Under the pieces are notes generated by a model. The model saw only the letters and a list, made by a program, of their open reading frames with translations. It had not been told where the DNA came from and searched no databases. From assembly GCF_001641265.1 (NCBI RefSeq), contig NW_020167553.1, forward strand, positions 62,001 to 126,000: 64,000 bases of DNA. The letters are read 5' to 3'. Shown here in pieces: positions 32,286-43,129 of this stretch. The position numbers were made by a program, and so were the translations under genes. The stretch's first letter is position 1. Every line of letters starts with the position of its first letter. The DNA is from Pseudogymnoascus destructans. Its lineage: Eukaryota > Ascomycota > Leotiomycetes > Thelebolales > Thelebolaceae.

Positions 32286-32606
32286 GCCTACGTATATATT
32301 TGTAGGCTTCGTGGGCAAGCCCAAGACCCTAACAAGAAGGGCGTTGGCGCCCAATATGTGATAGGATTCGGTGGCTGCATACGGTTATGCACCACCACCG
32401 AACCTGTGAGCTAATCCGGGAACCAGGCGGTCAGAATGCTGGAAACCCGATTTCCAGGGCCAAATGGCCACCGTAGCCCATAGCCCACGTTCTATTCCCG
32501 CCGTACCATGTGCCAACCGTGGATAGTCTTTCTAAGACTAGCTAAGTGCCCAATGGTAGTCTACCATCAACCACATCTCTACCATTGGTAGAGATGTGGT
32601 TGATGG
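32286..32606. repeat. array of nine hairpins
   Basis: Consecutive self-complementary stretches: 32286-32307 (6-bp stem); 32313-32322 (GGGC-AA-GCCC); 32339-32352 (GGGCG-TTGG-CGCCC); 32367-32402 (compound stem with TGCATA-CGGT-TATGCA inside TTCGGTGG/CCACCGAA); 32439-32457 (CTGGAAA/TTTCCAG); 32458-32469 (GGCC-AAAT-GGCC); 32524-32540 (TAGTCTT/AAGACTA); 32553-32567 (ATGGTAG-T-CTACCAT); and the 43-nt palindrome at 32564-32606. No gene overlaps. Structure this dense is unusual for fungal intergenic DNA. Confidence 0.7.
32564..32606. repeat. 43-nt perfect palindrome
   Basis: Two 21-base arms separated by one T; the arms begin CCATCAACCACATCTCT and end in its exact complement. Its left arm overlaps the preceding small hairpin. 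Confidence 0.85.
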
Positions 32607-32664
32607 CAGAGATGATAAGTGCTCGAGGATGGAGATGTGCTTGATAGCAGAGATGATAAGTGCT
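32601..32664. repeat. direct repeat next to the palindrome
   Basis: GATGGCAGAGATGATAAGTG at 32602 recurs as GATAGCAGAGATGATAAGTG at 32642, both followed by CTC. The copies differ at one base. Confidence 0.8.
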
Positions 32665-34093
32665 CTGGTTACGCTAGTGCATCAGGCTATGGTTCAATGA
32701 CCTTTCTTTCTAAACCTTTCACCTTCATGCAACTAGCGACCAGGTGGAGCGCCTCCTACGATCCGGTCTCAAACGAAAGCTCTTTGGCCGTACCAATAAA
32801 ATTGTAAGTGCATCCTATGATCCAATACCATCCAATTACTTATTCTACAACCAGTGTGCACGCTGCAGAAAACAACATCCAGTGGATTGTCTTCGAGCTG
32901 GTCCAGAAGTTCCGCGGCCCCAGAACTGGCAAATTCCACGCCATCGCTTGGTGGTCAGCCCGATGGCCCATCGACTTCTGAGGACACAGAATCTTCGTCG
33001 TCCGAGTCACCACAGCCACCCACCCGTCGACGATTAGTGTCCCGACGTCGCATGCTGGCCTATATGTCTTATGAGTAGCCTGTCCGGTCCATGCTCAAGC
33101 ATAATGACCCGCTCATGGGGACCGCCGATGGTGTCGGCAATGAGCAAATCATACAGCCGCTCGATCGCTACAATCACCACGATCTCGCTATATCTTAAGC
33201 AAGTCCAACGTTCGCCATCTACCACCACGCAGCGCCGTGTAGCTCTCAGCCAAGTTGAGCCCGTAGGAATTCCCACGAAATAACGCGTCATCCCGATTGA
33301 TTCATTCCTAGCCGTTTCACGACGCATTCCGTAAAACACAATGGCGCCGTGTCTCTAAAATGTGGAGTAGGACGTCCTACTATGCACAAAATTTCCATTT
33401 TATTCTACGAATCACGCAAATTACAAGATATCACCAACCTCTCTTCATAGGTTTTCAATCTAATCCATATAATCTATACTGATTACTGATTACACAGCCA
33501 AGTCTTCTAATCTACTCTCCACTATCCACACCCGCTCTCAGACGCCCATATGATGCGACATCCAAGATTTTCCCCATTCTAAAGATGCCATGGAAATGCC
33601 AACTCCCCTTATCCTATCCCATCCTATCCTATCCTATCCCGACCCAATCGCATGAAAAACGCCAAATGCAGATCCCATACACACACTTATATCCTTGCTT
33701 GCCGATCACATAAAAAATACAAATCCCAAGTTAGCGCTTTGTCTTTTTGCCATGCTGTCCAATGTAAAATCCCAACATTAACTCCTCCTCTTTCATCATC
33801 CTCTTTCTTCATCCTCTTTCTTCATCCTCTTTCTTCATTCTCTTTCCTCATCCTCTTTCTTCATCCTATTTATCCCGCCTCTTTCTCCCTCTGTCCCGTC
33901 GTCCGTCACCCATCTTCGATTGCCTATCCTCCGTCACCCACCCTCTATACCCACCCACCTTCAAACCCCCCATCAACAACTCACCCAAACCCCTCCATCC
34001 CCCCAAACCCCATATCAACCCCCTCCCTCGTCTCCGGGCTAAACCGCGGCAACTCAGGCGGCGGTTCCGTCTCCGCCAAACTCGGTCTCCTCC
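32665..34093. other. gene-free interval with microsatellites
   Basis: No supported gene. Low-complexity tracts include TCCTATCCCATCCTATCCTA units at 33601-33640 and CTTTCTTCATCCT units at 33780-33870. The final 200 bases belong to the 3' region of the NLR-like gene. Confidence 0.45.
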
Positions 34094-37000
34094 TCAACTC
34101 CCCCCTCCCCCTCGCCATCCCCCTCGGTACCCCCCTCCATCACTCCCACCAATCCTCATCGACCCCCCACTCCTGGACCCCCCACTCCCGCTCCCTGACT
34201 GCGCCGACAAACCCGCCGACGCATCGCGACTCATAGGCGCAGAACTATACCCGGAGACATTACGCGACATGGGTTGAGAGCTGTACCCCCCTACGCGGCG
34301 GGGCTGTTGCGGGGTCGCGGGTATGAGGGGGAAGTATGCCCGTCCCTGTCCTGATCCCGACCCCGACCCGCCCTGCTGAGATCCGCCCATCGCGGGGGCT
34401 TGGGGGTACAAGTACGGCGTCGGTGCGCTGACGGTGCTGGCGACGTGGGGACAGACGTCGGAGGATTTGAGAACAGGTGCTGTGGAGAGGGCGGGTGCGT
34501 ATTCGATTGGGAGGGGACCTGTTTGGCGGGGGTATTTGGCAGGGGGGAGGGGGGACGAGAAGTCGGGTGTTGAGATGGGGTAGGGTTGGGTGTACATGCG
34601 TAGCGGGGGGCGGGGGGAGAGGCTGTTTTCTTCTCTGCGGGGTTGGGCGGCTGTGGTGGCGGAGGAGGAGGAGGAGGAGGATGAGGGTCGGGGTTCGTAT
34701 GGGATACCCCTTAGTGCCGTCACCGCCGGAGTAGCTGGCCTTGGGCGGGGTGAGGGTTTGCTCCTGGATCTCTTTTGTCCTAATCCAGTGCATGATCCGG
34801 ACGTGGATGTCGAAAGAGGACTACCGACAGCTTCGAAGATCGTATCCCCCGCGACCGCCTCGCCCTGCCATCCAGCGCTCTTCCCACCCAACATCTCGCT
34901 CGGCCTCCTCTGACTACTCGTTCTCCTCCCCCGGTCCTGGATATGTCCTCCCCCCCTACTCGGCGGCGGCGAACTCTTACTAATCTCCCCCAGCGCCACC
35001 TCTGCCGCGCTGAGTCCACTAGGCAGGTTCCCTTTCGCGCCGGGGATGGGTATGCCCATTACGCCTTCGACGCCTCGGTTACCTGGGCGGCCGCGGCGCT
35101 CGAGAACCCCCATGGCGGTCTCGTGAGAGAGGGAGACGCGGGGGTCGGCGGCGGCGCGGAAGGCGCCTGTGGTGTCGTGATAGCGGGATGCTTCGAGGGC
35201 GCGGGTGGTGCGGTGGAGGTCTGCGCGGGGGAGGGTGGTGCGGGGATGGCGTGGGGGGGCCACGGTCCATTCTTCTTTTGTCGGTGTGGGGGAGTCGAGT
35301 TGGGAGGTCGGGGAGGTGATGGTGTTTGTGGGACCAGTGGGGGCGATGCCTGGGCCGATGGAATAGTGGGAGCCGCGCATTATGACGGAGGCGGAGGCGT
35401 TGGATGACCAGTCTGAGTCATACCCATCGTCAACCTCTGGAATCGCCGGGAACTTCAGCGGGAAATCATTCACGTTCACGGGGCTTTCCAGCTGCGAAGC
35501 CTCCATACCCCAGAGGTGAGCGCCTGGCGGGTACGAATCAGCAGGACCGGGCGTCTCCGGGCCAGTATCAGACGAGGAGCTCGTGCGGTCGAAAATTGAC
35601 AGCATGAACGCCTCGTCGCTGCTGCCTCTCGCGATATCCAGCGACGACTCGCGGGTCCGCCGCACAATTTCCGCCATGATGTCGCGGAGCGACGCTTCGA
35701 GTGGCTCGCGGATAGCGGGGAGAGATGGGCCCTTACGCTCTAGGCGCGCGAGGTGAGCTAGCAGGCAGCGGGCGTGGATCTCGTAGGAGCGGAAGTCGCC
35801 GACGAGGCCTGCGTTGGTCTTGGCTTGGATGCGCTGGGATGCCTGGTCGTAGGATTTGGTGAAGAGGGTCTTTGCGCGGGCGAGCCAGGTGGCGCGGGTG
35901 CCGGCGGCGCGGAGGGAGTCGATGAAGAAGTCTTGGACGACGGAGTGGATGCGGATTATGTCGAGGTCGTCGGCGAGGAGGTGGGAGGAGTCTTTGGAGG
36001 AGGTGGAGGCGTGGGGGCTGAGGTCGTGTTCGGAGCGGCTGATGAGGGCGTAGCTGTTGAGGATTTTGAAGGTGTTGTTTAGGGATCGGCCGGTTGCCAT
36101 CTCGTAGGTTTTGACGGGGATGTCGACTGATTTGAGGCCTGTGGACGTTAGTTCAGCTTGAAAGACACCGAGAGAGTGAGAACCTACCCAGAGAAATCAT
36201 TTCCACCGGGATACTACTGCTGAAGAACGCCAGTATACTAATCAGATTCAATGCCTCATCCGCCTCTGAGTTCCGTAGCTGCTCCACAACAGCTACATAG
36301 GTATCCAGGGCCCTCAGCTTCGGCCCTGATGCGTACGCTCTCGCAAACTTCGCCAACGGTTCCTGCGTCGATTTCAACCTCTTCGCTGCCACATGAATTA
36401 CCTCCGGCAGAAACCCCATTCTTTGCACCAGCTTCATCGCCTCGGCGAGGTCGTCTGTTGTCGGGTTCTTTCGGCCCAGTTCCTGGAGAAAGAGTTCCTG
36501 TGCTGCGCGCGCTGATAGTAGAGGTACCCTGATAACCTCCGGGTTCATGAAGTGGTGGTCGCCACTGACACTGTGCTCGGTGGATGTGTAGAGAAGGCTG
36601 CTATTCGTGCTATCGGGGATGAAGCGACTGAGAGTCTCATTGTGGTCGAAGTGGATTCCATCCAGAACAAGCAGCCAGTCATGGTGCGTAGTAAACCACT
36701 CAATAACGCACCTGACAAAATCCTCAGTCTCCTTCGCCGCCACGCTACCACTCGCAGGTGGTAACGCAACAGTAGCAGCAATATGCCAGAAACCAGCCTC
36801 GAGCTGCTCGGGCGACTTGGCAGTGACCCAGAAGACGCCGCCGGGGAAGTCTTGGAGGTGCTTGTAGACATATTCGCGCGCAAGATGTGTCTTTCCGCCG
36901 CCAGGGATGCACTGGATGAGGACAGCGGCGACGCCCTCGGCGCGGCGCTTGCGGTCGAAAAGCATGCGGTGCATCTTTTCGAGTTCCTCCTCGCGGCCGA

Positions 37001-38539
37001 CGAAGAGGGAGTTAGGACGAAAGCCTTGGGGCTTGATGAAGAACGCGGTGGGGGCTGTGGTAGTAGCGGCGTCAGCGGGTCTGGCAGCAGGCTGGGCGAG
37101 ATTTGCGTTCGATACGGCGAGCGACGAGTCTACATAGGCACGAGAGAATCAGCCCTGTTCATTTTTTAAGGATAGAGAGTAGAGTAGTGACATGGTATAG
37201 AGTGTAAGAAAAACCCCGAAGAAAATAAAAAAGATAAATCACAGAACGACAGAATCAACGCTCCACCAGTTCCGCTTCTCTCTCCTCAACCTCCTCCGTT
37301 GTGTACTGGTACTGAAACGGCGACGCAGCCTGGCGCGGCGCTGCCTCAAGTGCAGCCCGCGGCTGACTCGTCGCCGGTGCTTGGTGGGAAGTAGATGGCG
37401 ACCTACTGTTTGAAATTCCCGACGCCTCCTGTGGCCGCGGCTGTGCCACCAGGGCACTCAACTATTCAAAAGTCAGAATGTATATTTCGCTACGGCTCAT
37501 CTAAGGCTAACTCACAGTATCATCCTTATCCGTCACGAAGATGCCCAACAGCTCCTTAGCCTCATTCTCCTTGGCCTGCCTCCTTGCCTTCCGCTCTGCA
37601 GCCCACCTCGCCTGGATCTTTGGCGTGCAGTCATTTGCCCACCCCTTGATCGCCGTGCTGACATTCAGATAGCCCGGGGCGTTCTTGCTCTCAAACTTAC
37701 ACATGGACGAGTGCGTGCCTTCGATGCCGTAGTATCGGACGCCTGGCAGCGGTGGGGAGGCAGAGGCCTGGTCGACGACGAAGATCTTGGTGCCCTTGAG
37801 ATCAGTTCTCATAGCCTCGTGCACCATGTCGATCTCGAAGCGCTGGTAGATGTCGAGGAAGTGCAGGTTGATGTTCTGCAGGGTCTCGTTGTTGTTCTGG
37901 AGCGTCTTGAGAAGCTGGTCCTCCGTCTCGACGATCTTCTTGGGCATGACGGTCCGCACCAGCGAGTGCAAAACTTGTCCCCATTTCGCGCCGTCAGCAC
38001 CAAGGTGCGGCGTGCCCAGGAAGATGATGCCGTAGGTAGAGACGTAGATGGAGCGGCTCGGGTCAGCGCTCTTGCTCGTGAGGTCGTTTGAGAGTTCCAG
38101 TGCCTAGATATGTTACCTTTAGCCACTGTCCTAAACGAGCATCCTGTGGGCCAGCGGGGACACTCACCCTCTTTACCAGTATGCCACCTAAGCTATGTGC
38201 AACCCAGATGATCGCATTCTCCTCCTTCTCCTCGCTCATCCTCTCCATGCTCAGCCCCGTTAACAGGCTCTGTGCATGCTGATGTATCATATCAGAGCTT
38301 GCGCTCTTATCGCTGCCGAAAGTATATACGTCTGCGTTGTAGCCATAGACTAGGACCCTGGCCGTGGCCTGCCGTAGTGTCAGAGGCAGCAGCTCGCTGG
38401 GCCAGAAGACGCCGTTCTTTGCGGTCCATGTGTTCTGTGGGTGGCCGTTGAGGCCGTGGACGAGGACGATGTCGACAGTGGCTTCGGGGTGGGCATAGAC
38501 TTCGGTGACCTCGAAGCGCTTGATCTGGTCGAGGGGCAT
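34094..38539 (-). CDS. LipA-like alpha/beta hydrolase plus NB-ARC, NLR-like protein
   Basis: Fungal NLR-like protein of the kind annotated as LipA and NB-ARC domain protein. Proposed exons are 38539-38168, 38103-37516, 37461-37260, 37129-36188 and 36138-34094 (1,382 residues). The hydrolase part has DIVLVHGLNGHPQNTW, nucleophile serine in VAHSLGGI near residue 120, and a likely histidine in EGTHSSM near 255. The NB-ARC part begins FRPNSLFVGREEELEKMH, with P-loop IPGGGKTHLAREY near 462, Walker B WLLVLDG near 542, and winged-helix HSVVQDFFIDSL. No TPR or ankyrin repeats are obvious; the last 400 residues are Pro/Ser/Gly-rich. Weak point: exon 3 meets an in-frame TGA at 37257-37255. The only phase-compatible donor I see is the non-consensus GTTGAT that overlaps it. 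The alternative is two genes: a 388-residue hydrolase and a separate NB-ARC protein. The other three introns are standard. Role inferred: self/non-self sensing. Confidence 0.78.
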
Positions 38540-41500
38540 GGTTGTGCCCTGTGGAAGAAAGAGTTAGCTGGTGCTCTCTAAGGCCTCTGGCCTAGTATAG
38601 GTCATGGGGAATGTGGGGTGGAAAGGAGGGGAACTCACCATTCTGCATGTTGATTTGTGGCCAGAACAAGCCAAAAGATAGGTATGCGTATATAAGTGTA
38701 TGTAGTATATCTGCGTAGGAGCCCGAACAGCAGGGGGGGCGGGGGACAAAGCTTTATATACTCTTTAATCGTCCGCCAGGCTTAGTCTGTCAAGAAGGCT
38801 GCCACGCCGAGTAACAGAGTTCACGTGGAGGGCGCAGAGAGCCATGCAGACAACTGTCTCTAGACGGAAGGGGATCGATCCCTCTAATCACACCGAATCA
38901 TGGGGAGCGTGCGTCAAGTAGGCTCAGCCAGGAAGGAGTGCATATTAATGGAGAGAGCGTCCACCGCGACCATACCGACACCACCAGCTCACAGCCTCTC
39001 CCACCCCTCGCAGCCTTCTCTTTTGGGGGGGGGGGGATTAAGTAGATGGCAGGTAGAGGACAGGTAGTCGGCGTGAATGAATGGTGTAGAGACCCTGTTG
39101 TTAATTGGTGTTAGTAGAGTGCGGGGTACATAGAGTGAACTTTATACCTACCTTTCAGGGAGAGGACAGAGAGAGAATAGAGGGCTGCCCTGTTATCCAT
39201 GCTCGAGCTCGAGGGCATAGGGGGTACATGTCTAACCAGCCATAAATAGCGGTGGCTGGAAGTCACTCCCATGGTTGCTGGCGCCAAAATCAACATGGGC
39301 AGCTGATTTGCCAGCGTCATGTGCGGGTGTCTCGGGGGTCCGGGGCGTGGCGGCGTGGCGGCGTGGCCGGGAACCGTTTGGGAGGGCGGTTGTTGAGGAG
39401 GAGGGAGGTACCAAGCGTCTGCCGTATACAGTACACTACATTGTACCGTCAACCACCCACACCTCAGTGTACTTTACGTACAGATGGTACAAAACACCCA
39501 CCTACCGTTACCGTCGGGAGACAGGCGGCAGGCGGCCACCCGGTGAGCCATTCCCAACCAGTTATACGGAACAGCGGCCAACCCAGGCGGCCATATACCG
39601 GCGGCCTACAATCGTGGTGGTGGTGCCTAGTACCATATGCTGACAGCGGCGGCTGGGCGGGCGTACTGGCTGATTCTGTTGCACTCACCCACGCATACGC
39701 ACACAGGTGGCTGGGTGACGCCGAGTGCGTGAGACAGCCTGGGAGGCACTATTTATTGGCTTCTTTCTGATGGGCTACGATTGACTTCTGATGGGCTACG
39801 ATTGGCTACTGATGGGCTACGATGGGCTACTGATGGGCTACTCATACGCATTTTTGCTATCACGGGGTGGGAGAAGAACTGCGGACGGGATGCACACCGA
39901 GTCTGTCTTGCACTGGCGTTGGGGATGTGAGAGATGCGGAGAGTGGTGAGTGGTGATTATTGGCTGAGGGAGGTCATAGAACGGCCAGAGGAAGGCCAGA
40001 GAGTCTCGCAAAGAGGAGTCATACCGGTTGGTATCATACTGACTGGCTAGCTGGCATTCTCACATTCGCTTTCGCCCCGGGTCTGCCTGCCTTTCCAAAT
40101 ACGGCATATCCAGCCTCATCGTGGCAGAGTTCGGCACTTACTCACTCACTCGTCACCCACGCCCCAACGCCATGGTATGATTACCACGTGGGCCGCTGGC
40201 TATATTCGCACAGCAGGCAAGCAATCCCATGTTCCTCCGGCATCCTGCATCTGTTCCCAATCCCATATCCCTCATCCTATCCTCCGTCTTATATCCTCCG
40301 TCTTATATCCTCCGTCTTATATTTCCCGTCTTATATCCCCCCACTCCCTTCATGCACAGTCCCTTGATGCACAGTCCCTTCAACACCCAGCCCCCCTCAT
40401 GCACCACCACCTTCCCCCGCTCTTCCAGAAACGCCACAACCGCCAAGTCTCCCTCTTGCCGTCCCCTCATCATGCATCACCAACTCCACCATGTCTCTCT
40501 GCTGCAGCTTCGGGGCTGCGAAAAGACGCAGGGAAGGTATCGATCTGCGCCGTTGAGTCGCGGGTCAGTCTGACAGCTGCATAGAAGACAGGATGAGTGG
40601 GGAACGAATGGATGAATGATGCGCTCCGGCACATAGATGGTGGAGCGGATGACAACATACGGGAGGAGTGTCACAAGGCGGCAATAGCAGCGTTACGCAC
40701 ACCAGAGGCTCAGACAAGCTTCCGCCACAAGGGTACACTGCAGTAGCGCACGGGTAGGTCAGCCACCGGTAGTACGTGTCACCACTCCCCCGATCGGCGC
40801 TCCTTGGACGACGGTCATTTCATCCCGCCTTGGATGGCATTTCTGTTTGAGATGTCCCCGCCCGACTAGCAGGGGTATTTTCTACACCCGCTCCAACGGT
40901 TTCTTACAGTATGATACACTACGATACAAGCGCAATATATAGTGAGAATCTGACAACACCAGATCGGAGATGCCTCCGGCGGCCCGTCTCATGCAGATCT
41001 AGCACCGTAGATGGCAGATCGCGAGTCCCTGCCTGCTCACACACACGTTCCATGTGGCAGCCACATCCGCCTTTGAAAGGCGGTCCCTAAAACGGCTTTC
41101 TGCTGCCGCCGCGTGAGCGGTTCGCACACCCGCATATATACTTCAGATGATTCTGCTGTTTATTCCCTTGTCGGCGCCGCGTGAAGTGAAGTGGTATTAG
41201 AGGGGGGTAGTATCGGTGTTGAGATGGGAATCTGCCGACGGCGTCGGAAATCGCCGGCGAAGAGGAGGGAGTGGGATGGAAGTTCCGCGGTTGCGATGTC
41301 AGTTGCCGCATGGGCGGCCGGCGTCATCGGTATCATCGATTATACTCACCGGGTATGGCCACGTGAGCTCTCTTCTTCAACAGCGATATTCCATTTTCCT
41401 CATTCCGGTATTCCGCATCTCCCCTCCACGATCCCTTCCCTCGCCCAAGCCAAGCCAACCCACCGGCACCAACAGCGCCACCCAACCCACTACCCCCCTC
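38540..41500. other. 3-kb gene-poor interval
   Basis: The first 250 bases are the promoter side of the NLR-like gene. No supported gene after that. Simple repeats include a G11 run near 39026, copies of GATGGGCTACGATTGGCTAC at 39770-39842, and TCCGTCTTATATCC units at 40268-40340. Long overlapping open frames on both strands near 39250-39770 and 40180-40580 have low-complexity composition and no family resemblance. Confidence 0.45.
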
Positions 41501-42655
41501 CTAATCCTTCCGCAGCATAACAACATACTCCCTCGTACTCTCCCCAAACGCCAACAAATCCCCCCCTCTAACCTCCACAAACCTCGCCCCCTCCACCTCC
41601 CCCCCATTAAGCTTCGTCCCATTCGCGCTCTCCAAATCCAGCAAATACGGCTTCACCCCCCCCTTCCTATCCCCGTACTCATCCACCTTCTCCACGAACC
41701 TAAACTGTATCACCGCATGCTGCTTACTGATACTCGGGTGCTCAGCGGGTAGATCCGCGATCGAGGCGTCGCGCCCGATGAGCCAGCAGCTCCGGCTACC
41801 GAGGTCGATGGTGTCGACTATCTCCCCGTTTTTGAAAACGAAGAGCTTCCAGGCGTCGCGGGGGGGGGGCTTGCGCGCCTCGGGCGGCTCGTGGTATTTT
41901 AGGACTATGGCGGCGCCGGAGGAGGTGGTTACGGTTTTGGTTTCGGCGGCGAGGAGGCCGGTGGGCGCGAAGTTGGGTTGTTTTTTCTCGGGAAGGGGCT
42001 GCCCGTCGTGGGGGACCATGGCGCCATCATCCCCTGTATCTCCTCCGCCATGGCCGCCGCCACGACCGCCGCCACCGCCGCCACCGAAGCCGCCACCGAA
42101 GCCGCCACGTCCACCACCACCATATCCACCGCGGATCATAGAGAAACTATCCTGCTGACTCGGGAGGGGTGCATTGCTCTTCCGCATCGGCGAGGGTGCG
42201 GCGGGGATAGGTCTCGCATCACCATCGCGGTTGCGGTCGCGGCTTCGAGGGCGCGCGGAGCGGTGCTTAGAGTCTCGATCGCGATCACGGCTGCGCGGGC
42301 GCGGGGATCGGAGTTTCGAATCTTTGTCGCGGGAGCGGTCGCGGTGTCTACGGTCCCTCCCGCCATGATCCCGTCCATGGCGATGGTGTCTCCGGGACGA
42401 GTCGTCGCGCGGGCTCCTAGAGCGGCGGCGTTTGGTAGCGGATGCGCTCTCTTCATCTGATCTGTGGGAGCTGCGCGTCTTATCGTTATCGCGGCCGTGG
42501 TATCTTTTTCGCGTGCTATCTGCGTCTCTGGACTCGCCATCTCGGTCCTCGCGCTCGCGGCGGCGGTGTCGCCGGCGTCGCTCGTCTTCGGAGTCAGAGG
42601 TTAGTGAGCGTCTGCGCTCTCTTTTGCTTTCTGAGCGCGGTTCAGAGTCGGGCAT
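41501..42655 (-). CDS. FHA-domain protein, SNIP1/Pml1 family
   Basis: Single-exon gene of 384 residues, the probable fungal counterpart of SNIP1/Pml1, the FHA subunit of the RES complex that promotes pre-mRNA retention and splicing. The N-terminal 160 residues are extremely rich in Arg/Ser/Asp (RRRHRRREREDRD, RSRDRDRDSKHRS), as in splicing factors. A glycine-rich stretch of about 45 residues and a linker follow (EKKQPNFAPTGLLAAETKTV, typical of SNIP1). The FHA domain occupies about residues 255-380. Its conserved phosphothreonine-binding residues are visible as LIGRDASIADL, HPSISKQHAVIQF and SANGTKLNG. I use the ATG at 42655 (MPDSEPRSESKRE) rather than the 54-codon longer opening, because family resemblance begins there. 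Confidence 0.9.
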   Translation of the reverse strand: MPDSEPRSESKRERRRSLTSDSEDERRRRHRRREREDRDGESRDADSTRKRYHGRDNDKTRSSHRSDEESASATKRRRSRSPRDDSSRRHHRHGRDHGGRDRRHRDRSRDKDSKLRSPRPRSRDRDRDSKHRSARPRSRDRNRDGDARPIPAAPSPMRKSNAPLPSQQDSFSMIRGGYGGGGRGGFGGGFGGGGGGGRGGGHGGGDTGDDGAMVPHDGQPLPEKKQPNFAPTGLLAAETKTVTTSSGAAIVLKYHEPPEARKPPPRDAWKLFVFKNGEIVDTIDLGSRSCWLIGRDASIADLPAEHPSISKQHAVIQFRFVEKVDEYGDRKGGVKPYLLDLESANGTKLNGGEVEGARFVEVRGGDLLAFGESTREYVVMLRKD

Positions 42656-43129
42656 TTTGTTGGGATTAGGTTTTGTGGTGAGGTAGGTAGGTTGGTAGGA
42701 GGGTGGAGGTAAAGTTTTTGGTAGGATTGGGGTTGGAGTTGTCAGCCTTGGGGTTTGGAGATGCCGCCTCGTCGTCGGGTTTACGATTTTCCCGCCTAGT
42801 GGTACAGGGGTTCTCATATCAACGTAACTCCCATCCCGTCACGAATGCAATGCAATGCAATATGAAGAGTAGCAAATACAGACAAAAGATAAGATTTATA
42901 AATATTTCATTTATGCTATCAACCATCCCCCCAATTCTCTTTGCCTTCGTCCCACACATAAGGGCCAATCTAATACCTAAACGCCACGAGTTGAGATGAT
43001 AAACCAGTAACCCCGTCCATTTAAACACCACTCAGCGCCAAAAGCTCCATAATTCGTAGATTTCATGTTTTCTGTACTCACCATCCCCTCCCAACCACTA
43101 TCTATCACCAAGGACTACCACAACGTCCA
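42656..43129. other. interval between FHA gene and Sds23 3' end
   Basis: Contains the promoter of the FHA-domain gene and, at the right end, the 3' region of Sds23. No gene or repeat seen. Confidence 0.4.

Noticed and set aside
34477..35407. Gly/Arg/Val-rich plus-strand open frames
   Set aside because: Antisense of the Pro/Ser-rich C-terminal exon of the NLR-like gene.
16755..38539. Ferric reductase plus NLR as cargo of a Starship giant transposon
   Set aside because: FRE and NLR genes are typical Starship accessories, but I see no DUF3435 captain recombinase. Ordinary mobile elements with their own target duplications lie between the two, and housekeeping genes flank them.
39250..39770. 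Overlapping open frames of 110-170 codons on both strands
   Set aside because: Low-complexity composition, no splice logic and no family resemblance; treated as chance.
40268..40340. CRISPR-like spaced repeats
   Set aside because: The TCCGTCTTATATCC units are contiguous microsatellite-type repeats without unique spacers, in a eukaryotic genome.
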